From: Rhodobacterales bacterium RIFCSPHIGHO2_02_FULL_62_130
Lineage (GTDB): Bacteria; Pseudomonadota; Alphaproteobacteria; Rhodobacterales; Rhodobacteraceae
Direction: 5' to 3'
Assembly: GCA_001828855.1 (NCBI GenBank)
Contig: MHZT01000003.1
Coordinates: 62,001 to 126,000, forward strand
Length of the DNA: 64,000 bases
Positions 1 through 9,699 of this stretch are shown here, one piece after another; positions within the stretch are counted from its first letter, which is position 1, and each line of letters starts with the position of its first letter. The translations under genes were made by a program, and so were the position numbers. Below the pieces are notes generated by a model that did not search any database, was not told where the DNA came from, and saw only the letters and a list, made by a program, of their open reading frames with translations.

Positions 1-1383
1 GACGCCTTTGCGATTGCCCGCCTGCGCGCGGCGGGGGCGGTGCTGATCGGGCTGACCAATATGCCGCCGATGGCCAATGGCGGCATGCAGCGCGGGGTCT
101 ATGGTCGCGCCGAAAGCCCCTATAATGCCGACTGGCTGACAGCGGCTTTCGCCTCAGGCTCGTCCAACGGTTCGGGAACGGCGACGGCGGCCAGTTTCGC
201 GGCCTTTGGTCTGGGCGAGGAAACATGGTCCTCGGGCCGCGCCCCTGCCGCCAATAACGGGCTTTGCGCCTATACGCCCAGCCGCGGGGTGATCTCGGTG
301 CGGGGCAACTGGCCTTTGGTGCCGACGATGGATGTGGTGGTGCCACATACGCGCAGCATGGCCGATATGCTGGAGATTCTGGACGTGATCGTGGCGGATG
401 ACCCCGATACGCGCGGCGATCTGTGGCGGCGCCAGCCTTGGATTCCCATTCCCAAAGCCTCCGAGATCCGGCCCGCCTCTTATCCGGCGCTGGCCGAAGC
501 GGCCAGTCTGAAGGGCAAACGCCTTGGGGTTCCGGCGATGTATATCAACGCCGATCCCTTGGCGGGCAGCGCGCCGGGCGGCGGCATCGGCGGGCCGACA
601 GGGCAAAGGATCGAAACCCGCGCCTCGGTGCTTGCATTGTGGAAGGCCGCGCGGCAGGCAATGGTGGAAGCGGGGGCCGAGGTGGTGGTGGTCGATTTTC
701 CTGTCGTGTCGAACTATGAGGGCGACCGCACCGGCTGCCCCACGATCAGGACGCGCGGTCTGGTCAGCCCCGACTATCTGCAGCGCGAGATTGTGGACCT
801 GTCGGTCTGGGCTTGGGACGATTTCCTGCAGGCCAATGCCGACCCCAAACTGAGCCGTCTGGCGCAGGTCGATGGTGCGCGCATCAGCCCCGCCCCTTCG
901 GGCAGCCTGCCCGACCGTTACACCGGCTTTGGCGATGACATTGCCGACTACCCCGCCCATGCCCGCGCCCATCCTGTCGCTGATTTCCGCGAGATTCCGC
1001 ATCTTGAGGCGGGGTTAAGGGGGCTGGAGGCCACACGCCGCCTAGATCTTGAGGCTTGGATGGACCATTTGGGTCTGGATGCGGTGGTGTTTCCTGCCGT
1101 GGCCGATATTGGCCCTGCGGATGCCGATGTGAACCCTGCTTCGGCCGATCTGGCATGGCGCAATGGCACTTGGGTGGCCAATGGCAATCTTGTCATCCGT
1201 CACCTTGGCATTCCCACCGTGACCGTGCCGATGGGGATCATGGCCGACACCCATATGCCCGCAGGTCTGACGATTGCGGGCCGCGCTTGGGATGACACGG
1301 CCCTGTTAAGCCTTGCCATTGCCTTCGAGGCGATGGGCCGCTACCGCCAAGCCCCACAGCGCACGCCGGAACTGCCCGCCTGA
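1..1383 (+). CDS. Amidase (amidase signature family), 5' end cut by window
   Basis: Frame open from base 1; Ser-rich signature ASGSSNGSGTATAASFAAFGLGEETWSSGRAPAANNG typical of amidase signature enzymes. Confidence 0.8.
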   Translation, partial: DAFAIARLRAAGAVLIGLTNMPPMANGGMQRGVYGRAESPYNADWLTAAFASGSSNGSGTATAASFAAFGLGEETWSSGRAPAANNGLCAYTPSRGVISVRGNWPLVPTMDVVVPHTRSMADMLEILDVIVADDPDTRGDLWRRQPWIPIPKASEIRPASYPALAEAASLKGKRLGVPAMYINADPLAGSAPGGGIGGPTGQRIETRASVLALWKAARQAMVEAGAEVVVVDFPVVSNYEGDRTGCPTIRTRGLVSPDYLQREIVDLSVWAWDDFLQANADPKLSRLAQVDGARISPAPSGSLPDRYTGFGDDIADYPAHARAHPVADFREIPHLEAGLRGLEATRRLDLEAWMDHLGLDAVVFPAVADIGPADADVNPASADLAWRNGTWVANGNLVIRHLGIPTVTVPMGIMADTHMPAGLTIAGRAWDDTALLSLAIAFEAMGRYRQAPQRTPELPA

Positions 1384-1387
1384 TGCG

Positions 1388-1999
1388 TCAGACGGGTCGC
1401 GGTGTGGCTTCTGAAATCTCGTGCTGCAATCGTGCGCGGAACACATCCGGCATTGCCCAATTCGGTTGATGACCCAGCAGAAGTTGCAGGAAGCCCACGG
1501 AAAAGCCGTTGTCCTGCCGGATATTCTCGCGGAAGGACCACCATTGCCGCAGGTCGTCAAAGGCAGGGGCGACATCGGGGTGGTCGTGGAATTCCTGCTC
1601 GGCGGCGGCGGCATGCACCGTCAGGCAGAACAAGGTGCAGACATAGCCCTCGGGCCAGAAGGCGGCTGCCGAGTCTGCGGCAACATTGCGGGGGGCTGAC
1701 AGCGCCTTTAGCGGCAGATCGGCGGTGAATTCGCGCAGCATCAGACCGGCGGCAAATTCGAAATAATCCTTGCGTGCGGATTTATCGGCCGGCTTTTGCC
1801 GTTCAATGGCGCGCAGCCAGCGCACAAATATCTCGGCCAGCTTTGGCTCATCAAGGTGAAACACGCAGCCGATTTCCGCGCCCAGATCCTGCGTGAATTT
1901 CTGAAAGGCCGCGCGGAACCAGCGCAGGCGGCGCACCGAAATCCGCAGCGGTTCATTGGTGGGGGGCAGATGATATTCGGGATGCGACAGATCAGACAT
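1388..1999 (-). CDS. Conserved hypothetical protein
   Basis: ORF with start MSDLSHPEYHLPP; overlaps stop of upstream gene by 8 bp (ATGTCTGA). Confidence 0.65.
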   Translation of the reverse strand: MSDLSHPEYHLPPTNEPLRISVRRLRWFRAAFQKFTQDLGAEIGCVFHLDEPKLAEIFVRWLRAIERQKPADKSARKDYFEFAAGLMLREFTADLPLKALSAPRNVAADSAAAFWPEGYVCTLFCLTVHAAAAEQEFHDHPDVAPAFDDLRQWWSFRENIRQDNGFSVGFLQLLLGHQPNWAMPDVFRARLQHEISEATPRPV

Positions 2000-2660
2000 G
2001 GCTGGCAAATTCGGCATAAAGCGCGGCCAAGGCGGCAGGATCGCGGGCGGTGCAGGCGGTAGTGATATCTGCGGCCAGTGCTACAGCCAGATCGGTTGCG
2101 GCATCAAGGGCGGCCTCATCCTCGGCCTCTGGGCGCTGCGATTGCAGCCACAGCATGACGGCAAACAAAGTCACAGGCCCAATCGCGGAAGGTGTGACAC
2201 GCGCGGTCAGATCGGCGTGGCCTTTCAGGGCCTTGGCATCCTGCAGCGCCAGCGTCAGCGCTGCAGCCACTTCGGCATCGGGGGCGCTGGGCAGGCTCAG
2301 ATTCTGAAAGGCCTTGCGCGCTGCGGCCTCGCTGATGAAAAGGCCGGGCGCGTCCAGCCGCTTCAGCACGGCTTGGGTGGCGGCATAAAAGGCGGCGGCA
2401 AAGGCAAGGTCGCCATCCTGCTGGCCGGTGATCCGATGCAGGGACGGCGCTGCGGGATCGGGATTGCCCAGCACCTTTTTGGCCAGACCCGAGGCCGCGT
2501 CATCCATGCCCTTGGCAATTGCTTCGACCTCGCGCAGCACCGCTCCGGCCAGTCGGGCGGCAGGCGGCGGCAGGGTATCGACCGTCATGGTTTCCTTGAG
2601 CGTTTCGCCGCCTTTGCGAAGGACATGCCGCAGCCCGCGCAGGGCTTCGCGCAGCGGCAT
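1992..2660 (-). CDS. Hypothetical protein
   Basis: ORF; likely start MPLREALRGLRHVLRKGG; coupled to the next gene. Confidence 0.6.
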   Translation of the reverse strand: MPLREALRGLRHVLRKGGETLKETMTVDTLPPPAARLAGAVLREVEAIAKGMDDAASGLAKKVLGNPDPAAPSLHRITGQQDGDLAFAAAFYAATQAVLKRLDAPGLFISEAAARKAFQNLSLPSAPDAEVAAALTLALQDAKALKGHADLTARVTPSAIGPVTLFAVMLWLQSQRPEAEDEAALDAATDLAVALAADITTACTARDPAALAALYAEFASHV

Positions 2661-2751
2661 GGCATCGGGTAGCAAAGGTGACTGGCTCGACACAGGCGCA
2701 CTCCGGGTTCGGTGGCGGCAGCATAGCCCAGCTCTGCCGCCACAGGAAGCG

Positions 2752-3711
2752 TTACGCGCAACCGCGCTGCGGGGTGCGGCGGATGAAGTCAAGCGTGGCG
2801 GCATAGTCCTTCACCCCCGCCTGACTGCCCAATCCCGTCGCATTCTGCGCCGACGAGGCCTGCGCCAATTGCACTGCCTCTTGCGGCGAAAGCCCCTTGG
2901 CCAGCCCCGTGGCAAAGCCGCCGTTAAAGCAATCGCCGCAGCCGCAGGTGCATTTCACATCGACCCGAAAGGCGGGCGTGTGAAAGCTGGTGCCATCCTG
3001 CGCCAGATAGAATGCGCCCTCGGCCCCCAAGGTCAGGATCACGCAACCCGCCCCGCGATCCAGCAGAAATTGCGCCAGCGCGCGATTGTCCTGCAACCCC
3101 GACAAGGCGCAGGCTTCTTCCTCGGATGGCATGAAGTAATCGGTATAGGGCAGCAGCCGTTCCACCTTGGGCAGATCGGCTGCGGTCGAGGCGAACACAT
3201 CCAGCGTGGTGATCACACCCCGGCGTTTTGCCTCGGCCATCACCTCGGCGGTGCGGCCCGCATCATCCATCCGGTTCATCAGCCCGACACCGCCCACATG
3301 CAGGATTTTGGTATCCAGCACACGGTCGATCTGGTCATCGGACACGAAAAACCCGTCCGTCGCCCCACGTTTGTGCAGCGCGGGGCGCGCACCATCGGGC
3401 CGCGTGGTGACGATGGAACTGGAGGTGCTGAACCCCTCGCAGCGCTGCATCAATTCGGTGTCGATGCCAAAGCGCGCCAGTTTCATAAGCACCCAATCGC
3501 CCATATCGTCATGGCCGATGCCGCCAATTGCCTGCACCTTCAGCCCGTGCTTGGCCGCCACGATGCTGGCCGATCCGGCGGCACCGGACACGGCAAGGGT
3601 GAAATCCTCGACGAAATAGGTATCCCCGCCCGGCGGGATCTGCGTGACCGGACGGCAGAGGGCGTCAAAGGTGTAAAACCCCATGCAGGAGAAATCGAAA
3701 CGCGGACTCAT
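2752..3711 (-). CDS. PfkB-family carbohydrate kinase
   Basis: PfkB fold motifs (AVSGAAGSASIVAAKHG, GCGDCFNGGFATGLAKG with catalytic Asp). Confidence 0.85.
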   Translation of the reverse strand: MSPRFDFSCMGFYTFDALCRPVTQIPPGGDTYFVEDFTLAVSGAAGSASIVAAKHGLKVQAIGGIGHDDMGDWVLMKLARFGIDTELMQRCEGFSTSSSIVTTRPDGARPALHKRGATDGFFVSDDQIDRVLDTKILHVGGVGLMNRMDDAGRTAEVMAEAKRRGVITTLDVFASTAADLPKVERLLPYTDYFMPSEEEACALSGLQDNRALAQFLLDRGAGCVILTLGAEGAFYLAQDGTSFHTPAFRVDVKCTCGCGDCFNGGFATGLAKGLSPQEAVQLAQASSAQNATGLGSQAGVKDYAATLDFIRRTPQRGCA

Positions 3712-4754
3712 GCCGCCCCCCGGATACGCTCGCCATCCTCGCCAAAGAAATACAGCCGCGCAGGGTCAAAGCCGATGCCGATGGCCACATCGATGTCTGA
3801 CCGATAATCGCGTGCGGCCTTCACTTCGACCTGTTTGCTGCCTGCCATGACCGTCAGGTAGGTCACGTCGCCAGTGGGTTCGACGCCATAAACCAAGCCC
3901 TGCACATTATCGCCCCCGACGCGGCAATCTTCGGGCCGGATGCCAAGCGTGACCTTGCCGCGCAGATGGGCGGGGCAGGGCGCGGTGATACCGGAGGCGG
4001 TAAACTTGCCATTCTGCGCGGTGCCTTCGATCAGGTTCATCGGCGGGCTGCCGATAAAACCCGCGACAAAGGTGTTGGCCGGATCGGAATAGATCTGGTC
4101 CGGCGTGCCAACCTGCTGGATCGCGCCTTGGTTCATGATCACGATGCGGTCGGCCAAAGTCATCGCCTCGATCTGGTCATGGGTCACATAGACGGTGGTG
4201 ATCTTCAACTGGCGCTGCAGATGCTTGATCTGCACCCGCATCGAGGCCCGCAGCTTGGCGTCAAGGTTGGACAGCGGCTCGTCCATCAGGAACACCTGCG
4301 GCTCGCGCACCACGGCGCGGGCAAGGGCGGCACGCTGGCGCTGACCGCCCGACAAAGCGCCGGGCTTGCGATCCAGATAGCTGCCCAGTTCCACCATATC
4401 GGCGGCGCGGCGGATCAGCTTGTCATGCTCGGAGGCCGGAACTCCGCGCATCCGCAAGGGAAAGCGGATGTTTTCGTAAATCGACATATTAGGGTAAAGG
4501 GCATAGCCCTGAAACACCATCGCCACGTCGCGGTCGCGGGCGTCAACCTCGTTCATCACCTCGGTGCCGATGATGACCTCGCCTTCGGTGGGGTGTTCAA
4601 GCCCCGCGATCATCCGCATCGTGGTGGTCTTGCCGCAGCCCGAGGGACCAAGCAGCACAAGGAACTCTTCGTCGTTGATGTCCAGAGACATGTGGCGCAC
4701 GCCGGTGAAGGCCCCATAGCGCTTGACGATATTTTGCAGGTGGATCGAAGCCAT
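3708..4754 (-). CDS. Sugar ABC transporter ATP-binding protein (MalK/UgpC type)
   Basis: Walker A GPSGCGKTTT, signature LSGGQRQRAALARA, Walker B VFLMDEPLSNLDAKLR, C-terminal TOBE-like region. Confidence 0.93.
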   Translation of the reverse strand: MASIHLQNIVKRYGAFTGVRHMSLDINDEEFLVLLGPSGCGKTTTMRMIAGLEHPTEGEVIIGTEVMNEVDARDRDVAMVFQGYALYPNMSIYENIRFPLRMRGVPASEHDKLIRRAADMVELGSYLDRKPGALSGGQRQRAALARAVVREPQVFLMDEPLSNLDAKLRASMRVQIKHLQRQLKITTVYVTHDQIEAMTLADRIVIMNQGAIQQVGTPDQIYSDPANTFVAGFIGSPPMNLIEGTAQNGKFTASGITAPCPAHLRGKVTLGIRPEDCRVGGDNVQGLVYGVEPTGDVTYLTVMAGSKQVEVKAARDYRSDIDVAIGIGFDPARLYFFGEDGERIRGAA

Positions 4755-4757
4755 TGC

Positions 4758-5618
4758 TTATCCTTTCACGGCGCCCATGGTCAGACCGCGCGACAGATGC
4801 TTCTGGATCAGGATCACAAGGATCAGGATCGGAGCGAACGCAAGGAAGGACACAAGGGCGATTGCATTGTAGATCACGCCGTCCGAGCCGCCGGTGAAAT
4901 TCGCAAGCGCCACCGACATGGTGTAGGCTTTCGAGGTCGAGGCGATAAGCAGCGTGAAGAGGAATTCGTTGATCGCAAAGATCGTGGCGATGACAGCCGC
5001 CGTGATGATACCGGGCAGGCAGGCGGGTACGATGATCTCCCACAGGATACGCAGATCACCGGCCCCGTCGGTGCGGGCGGCGTCTTCCAGTTCTTTGGGA
5101 ATATCCAACATGTAGCTGCGGATGATCCATGTCACGAGGCTCAGGTTGATCGCCGCATAGACCAGCATCAAGGCCCAGACGGTATCCAGCAACCCCATGC
5201 TGCGGAACAGAAAGAAGATCGGCACGGCCACGATGGCAGGGGCCATCATGCGGGTGGACAGGATGTAGAAGCCGATATCCTCGCGGCCCTTGAACTCGTA
5301 CCGCGACAGTGCGTAGGCGGCAGGGATCGCCAGCGCAAGGTCGATGATCACAGACCCCGACACCGCGAAGAACGAGTTCCGCATATATTGCGCGATGGGC
5401 CAATCGCTCATCAGCAGGTGCCAGGCGTCCAGGCTGAAACTGGGCCAATAGATCGGGGAGGGGGTGATGATCTCGGTACGCGGGCGGAAGGCGATGGTCA
5501 GGAACCACAGGATCGGCAGCAGGCAACACGCCGCCCATGACCCCAGCACCAGATAGCGCAGCAGCATGCTTTCGCCGCGGGATTTGCGTTTTGTGGCCGT
5601 TTTCAGGGTTTGTGGCAT
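4758..5618 (-). CDS. Carbohydrate ABC transporter permease (MalG type)
   Basis: Multi-TM protein with EAA-like loop ELEDAARTDGAGDLRILWEIIVPACLPG. Confidence 0.9.
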   Translation of the reverse strand: MPQTLKTATKRKSRGESMLLRYLVLGSWAACCLLPILWFLTIAFRPRTEIITPSPIYWPSFSLDAWHLLMSDWPIAQYMRNSFFAVSGSVIIDLALAIPAAYALSRYEFKGREDIGFYILSTRMMAPAIVAVPIFFLFRSMGLLDTVWALMLVYAAINLSLVTWIIRSYMLDIPKELEDAARTDGAGDLRILWEIIVPACLPGIITAAVIATIFAINEFLFTLLIASTSKAYTMSVALANFTGGSDGVIYNAIALVSFLAFAPILILVILIQKHLSRGLTMGAVKG

Positions 5619-6557
5619 TTATTTCTTCCCCGAATGGAAGGCGCGTTTCACGACTGTCTGCGCGATGACAACCGTCATCACCAGCATCAGCACCGAAGCC
5701 GCCGAGGCATAGCCAAAGTTGAACATGCGGAAACCTTGGCGATAGATGAAAAAGCTCATGGTTTCGGTGGCACCGCCGGGGCTGCCTTGGGTCATGATAT
5801 AGACGTTGGTGAACATGGTGGTGATGTCGATGCCGCGCAGGGTGATGGCGACCACGATGATCGGGCGCATCATCGGCAAAGAGATATTCCAGAAAATCGC
5901 GGGCCAGCTTGCCCCGTCAAGGCGGGCTGCCTCTTCGATCTCTTGATCCTGCCCCTGAAGGGCGGCGACAAAGATGATGAACAGGAACGGCGTCCACTGC
6001 CAGACATCGGCCACGATCAGCGTCAGGCGGGCAAGCCAGATCGACCCCAGCCAGTCGACATTCTTTGAAACGATGCCAAGGCCCAACAGGATATCCGAAA
6101 TCACCCGACCATCGTTGAAGCCCAGCTTCCAGATGAAGGCCACCGCCGAGGGCATGAACAGCATCGGCATCAGGAACACGATGCGCCAACCTTTGATCAT
6201 CGGATCACGGTAGGAAAAATAGGCCATCGTCATTGCGATAACCGTTTGCAGCACAAGAGAAATCCCGCCGATAACCGCGGTGTTTCCCAGTGCCGCCCAG
6301 AACTCTCGGTCGCCCAGAAGGCGGGTATAGTTGTCAATTCCTGCCCAGTCCCAGCCCTTGAAGGTCACCACGAACAGGCTTTGGTAAATCGCAAAGGCAC
6401 CCGGATAAAGCGTGATCGCCATCAGGTATAGAAGCGCCGGAGCTACCAGCAAATAGGGGAAAGCCTTCCGCAAAGCGGGCGACCGGCGACGCGGAGCGCG
6501 GTTGGGGGCGGCTTGCGCCACCCCCCCGGTCCGATGTGCGGGAGCAATCGCGGCCAT
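5619..6557 (-). CDS. Carbohydrate ABC transporter permease (MalF/UgpA type)
   Basis: Multi-TM protein with EAA loop EIEEAARLDGASWPAIFWNISLPMMRP. Confidence 0.9.
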   Translation of the reverse strand: MAAIAPAHRTGGVAQAAPNRAPRRRSPALRKAFPYLLVAPALLYLMAITLYPGAFAIYQSLFVVTFKGWDWAGIDNYTRLLGDREFWAALGNTAVIGGISLVLQTVIAMTMAYFSYRDPMIKGWRIVFLMPMLFMPSAVAFIWKLGFNDGRVISDILLGLGIVSKNVDWLGSIWLARLTLIVADVWQWTPFLFIIFVAALQGQDQEIEEAARLDGASWPAIFWNISLPMMRPIIVVAITLRGIDITTMFTNVYIMTQGSPGGATETMSFFIYRQGFRMFNFGYASAASVLMLVMTVVIAQTVVKRAFHSGKK

Positions 6558-6560
6558 CGG

Positions 6561-8114
6561 TCAGAACGGCAGCGCTTTGCCGCCGCCGACGTAAGTGCCG
6601 GCTTTGACATCCGCGTATTGCACCGGTGCCTTGTCGGTGCCGAAGCCGTTCTTCGCCATGATGGCTTTCCAAGCCGCCTGACCGTTTTCAAGCGCCTCTT
6701 TGCCGGTGATCTGTCCGGTGATCGCGCGGTTGATCTCGTTGCCCAAGGCCTGTTCCATCTCGAACATGCCGGGTAGACGCGGGCTGCACCATGCATGTTC
6801 AAGGCTGTCGGACCAGACCTTCATTGGCTGCGAGACTTTCCGCAGGTTTTCGTTGGTCAGCACCGATTTATAGCCCGGAGCCACGCCATTGGCATTGGCT
6901 TCGTTCATCGCCATGATCGAGGAGGTGGTCAGGAAGGCCAGCATCAGGAAGGCGCCTTCGGGGTTCTGGCTGGTTGCCGTCACCACCGAGGTGGAACCCG
7001 CGATATTCGGCGGGGCAAAGACGCCACCCGCGATGCGCGGCTCGTAGATCGTGACGAAATCATCAACGATCTGGCTTTGGTCGGGCCGCATCGCCTGCGT
7101 GCCGCTGTCTTGCCAGCTGATGTTCGCCGCAACCTGACCGCCCAGCCAAGCCGCACGGTTCTCGCCCCAGCCTGCGCCTGCCACACCTTCGATGGCGTTC
7201 TTGGACAGCGCCAGCAGCGTATCCAGACCCTTCATCGAAGCCTCGGAGGTCAGCAGCGGGTCGAAGTTTTCGTCGAACAACTGCATTCCGGCCTGTGCTG
7301 CGATATGCTCCCATGAATAGGTGGACCAGAAGCCGCGCGCGCCCAGAAGGCCGATGCCCGCCACGCCGCCGCCCAGCTTGTTGGCTTCGGCGGTGATGCG
7401 GATCAATTCGTCATAGGTCGGAACCGAGTTCACCAGATCGATCGGGCCGCCCAGAATCGGTTCAAGCACCGATTTGCGAAGGTGGACCATCTGAATGTCG
7501 CAGTCGAACGGAATACCAACCAGTTTGCCGCCGAAATAGCCGTAGTTCAGCCGGTAGGTGTCGTGGAAATCATCCAGCGGCAGCGCCCATTTGGCGGCAT
7601 AATCGTCCAGCGGAGCCAGAAAGCCGGGACCCGCGAAATCACCCAGCCATGCCGAGAAGAACTGCAGCGCGTCGAACGAGGCATTGCCCGAGATGAATTC
7701 GGAAATCGCCTTGTCATAGATGCTGTCATCCGGGATCGGCACCAGCTCGACCTTGATACCCGACAGCGCCTCGAAGGGGGCAATCGCCACGGCAGCAGAT
7801 TCCTGATCCGCCGCACCGATGGCGAAGCGCACCGTTGTTCCGGCCAGTTCCGAGCGCACCTTTTCCCAATCGACGGTGCGAATCCAGTCTTTCGCAGGGT
7901 CCCACAGCGGGGTGTTATCCATGTTGTAAAGCTTGCGATAATCCTCGCGGACATAGCCCTCGACCGAAATCCCGTCGAGAATCGCCTGAATGTCGCCAAG
8001 GCCCGATTGGGCGAAGGCGGGCGTCTTCAGCCCGGTCACGCCAGCAGCAAGGCCAAAAGCGGTGCCGGTTCTCAGGAACGAGCGGCGGGACAGCCCACCC
8101 AGTTTCATTGTCAT
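6561..8114 (-). CDS. Sugar ABC transporter substrate-binding protein
   Basis: Tat-type signal SRRSFLRTGTAFGLAAG; extracellular solute-binding protein features; GGGAGGA RBS upstream of the ATG at 8114. Confidence 0.88.
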   Translation of the reverse strand: MTMKLGGLSRRSFLRTGTAFGLAAGVTGLKTPAFAQSGLGDIQAILDGISVEGYVREDYRKLYNMDNTPLWDPAKDWIRTVDWEKVRSELAGTTVRFAIGAADQESAAVAIAPFEALSGIKVELVPIPDDSIYDKAISEFISGNASFDALQFFSAWLGDFAGPGFLAPLDDYAAKWALPLDDFHDTYRLNYGYFGGKLVGIPFDCDIQMVHLRKSVLEPILGGPIDLVNSVPTYDELIRITAEANKLGGGVAGIGLLGARGFWSTYSWEHIAAQAGMQLFDENFDPLLTSEASMKGLDTLLALSKNAIEGVAGAGWGENRAAWLGGQVAANISWQDSGTQAMRPDQSQIVDDFVTIYEPRIAGGVFAPPNIAGSTSVVTATSQNPEGAFLMLAFLTTSSIMAMNEANANGVAPGYKSVLTNENLRKVSQPMKVWSDSLEHAWCSPRLPGMFEMEQALGNEINRAITGQITGKEALENGQAAWKAIMAKNGFGTDKAPVQYADVKAGTYVGGGKALPF

Positions 8115-8219
8115 TCGTAATCCTCCCTTTGCGCTACATTTGTCTGTTCTGCGGTCTGCCCTGCAACCCTTGCTTTGCCGAGATCTCCTCAATCGCGGCA
8201 AAAGGTTTGGAAGACCGTG

Positions 8220-8377
8220 AGTGAACTTTCGTTTCACATTGATATAATGTGTGCAGGCACATGCACCTGTCAATCACGATTTTTAGTGCAAAATGCCGCA
8301 ATGCAGCGAGAACTAAACATTGACATAAGAACAAATGTTCAAATAACTTGGGCGAAATTGCCCAGAGGAGGAATGCA
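8220..8377. promoter_or_regulatory. Divergent promoter/operator region
   Basis: TTGACA hexamers on both strands (8320-8325 +; 8273-8268 -); dyads CACATT-N5-AATGTG (8235-8251) and GAACA-AA-TGTTC (8329-8340). Confidence 0.5.
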
Positions 8378-9697
8378 ATGCCCACCAATGTCGCCCTGAC
8401 GGGTTTGGCCAAAGATCTTGCCGCGCGTGCTGAAACGGGCCGTCCGATTCGGATCGGGCTTGTGGGTGCGGGTGAGATGGGGACGGATATCGTCAGCCGG
8501 GTTGCCCATATGCAGGGCATTGAAATCGGGGCGATCAGTGAGCTGAAGGCGGGGGCCGCGCGGAAGTCGGTCGAGATTGCTTATGGCAATGCGGATCTGG
8601 TGCGCGAAGTGTCAACCGCCGACGCCGCCAATGCCGCGATGGAAGATCGCCGAATCGCCGTCACCGACAATGTGGATGCCTTGCTTGAGGCGGGCCTGAT
8701 CGACGTGGTGGTGGATGCCACTGGCGTGCCGTCGGTGGGGGCAGAAATCGGCCTGCGCGCGATGGAGCGCGGCAAGCATCTGGTGATGATGAACGTCGAG
8801 GCCGACGTGACCATCGGGGCCTATCTGCGCGCCGAGGCCGAACGTCTGGGCGTGGTCTACAGCCTTGGCGCGGGGGATGAGCCGTCCTCCTGCATGGAGT
8901 TGATCGAATTTGTCTCGGCGATGGGGCATCGCATTGTCTCGGCGGGCAAGGGCAAGAACAATCCTCTGAACATAGACGCGACGCCCGATGTCTATCTGGA
9001 AGAAGCCGTGCGGCGACACATGAACCCGCGCATGCTGGTCGAATTTGTCGACGGCTCGAAAACCATGGTGGAGATGGCGGCCATTGCCAATGCCACCGGC
9101 CTTACGCCGGACAAGCCGGGCATGCACGGCCCTGCCTGTTCGCGGGAGGAGTTGAACTCGGTGCTGGTGCCGCAATCGGCGGGCGGGGTGCTGTCCTCGG
9201 GCGAGGGCCGCGTGGATTATACCATTGGCAAGGGCGTTGCCCCCGGCGTGTTCGTGGTGGCCGAGATGGATCACCCCCGTGTGCGCGAGCGGATGGAAGA
9301 CCTGAAGATGGGCAAAGGCCCGTATTTCACCTTCTTCCGTCCCTACCATCTGACCTCGCTTGAAGTGCCGCTGACCTGCGCCCGTGTGGCTTTGTATGGC
9401 AAGGCCGACATGGTGCCGATGCCGGTGCCGGTGGCCGAGGTCTGCGCCGTGGCTAAAAAGGATATGGCGGTGGGTGAAAGCCTTGATCAGATTGGAGAAT
9501 ATTGCTACCGCGCCTGGATCATGACCGCGCCAGAAGCCCGCTCTGCGGGGGCGATCCCTTGCGGGTTGCTGGCAGGATCGAAGGTGACCGCGCCGATCAG
9601 GAAGGGCGATCTGATCACCCGCGCCAATGCTGCGGTGCCAGCCGACAGCAAGATTGCCCTGCTACGTGCGCGGCAAGACAAAATGCTGGGCCTGTGA
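8378..9697 (+). CDS. NAD(P)-dependent homoserine-dehydrogenase-like oxidoreductase with C-terminal SAF domain (DRL/DXR-II-like)
   Basis: Rossmann GLVGAGEMGTDIVSR; C-terminal SAF-like SKVTAPIRKGDLITRANA; RBS GAGGAGG before ATG at 8378. Confidence 0.75.
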   Translation: MPTNVALTGLAKDLAARAETGRPIRIGLVGAGEMGTDIVSRVAHMQGIEIGAISELKAGAARKSVEIAYGNADLVREVSTADAANAAMEDRRIAVTDNVDALLEAGLIDVVVDATGVPSVGAEIGLRAMERGKHLVMMNVEADVTIGAYLRAEAERLGVVYSLGAGDEPSSCMELIEFVSAMGHRIVSAGKGKNNPLNIDATPDVYLEEAVRRHMNPRMLVEFVDGSKTMVEMAAIANATGLTPDKPGMHGPACSREELNSVLVPQSAGGVLSSGEGRVDYTIGKGVAPGVFVVAEMDHPRVRERMEDLKMGKGPYFTFFRPYHLTSLEVPLTCARVALYGKADMVPMPVPVAEVCAVAKKDMAVGESLDQIGEYCYRAWIMTAPEARSAGAIPCGLLAGSKVTAPIRKGDLITRANAAVPADSKIALLRARQDKMLGL

Positions 9698-9699
9698 TC

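Noticed and set aside
3966-5540. 524-aa plus-strand ORF opposite ABC transporter genes
   Set aside because: His/Asp/Arg-rich low-complexity translation, antisense to well-supported ABC ATPase and permease.
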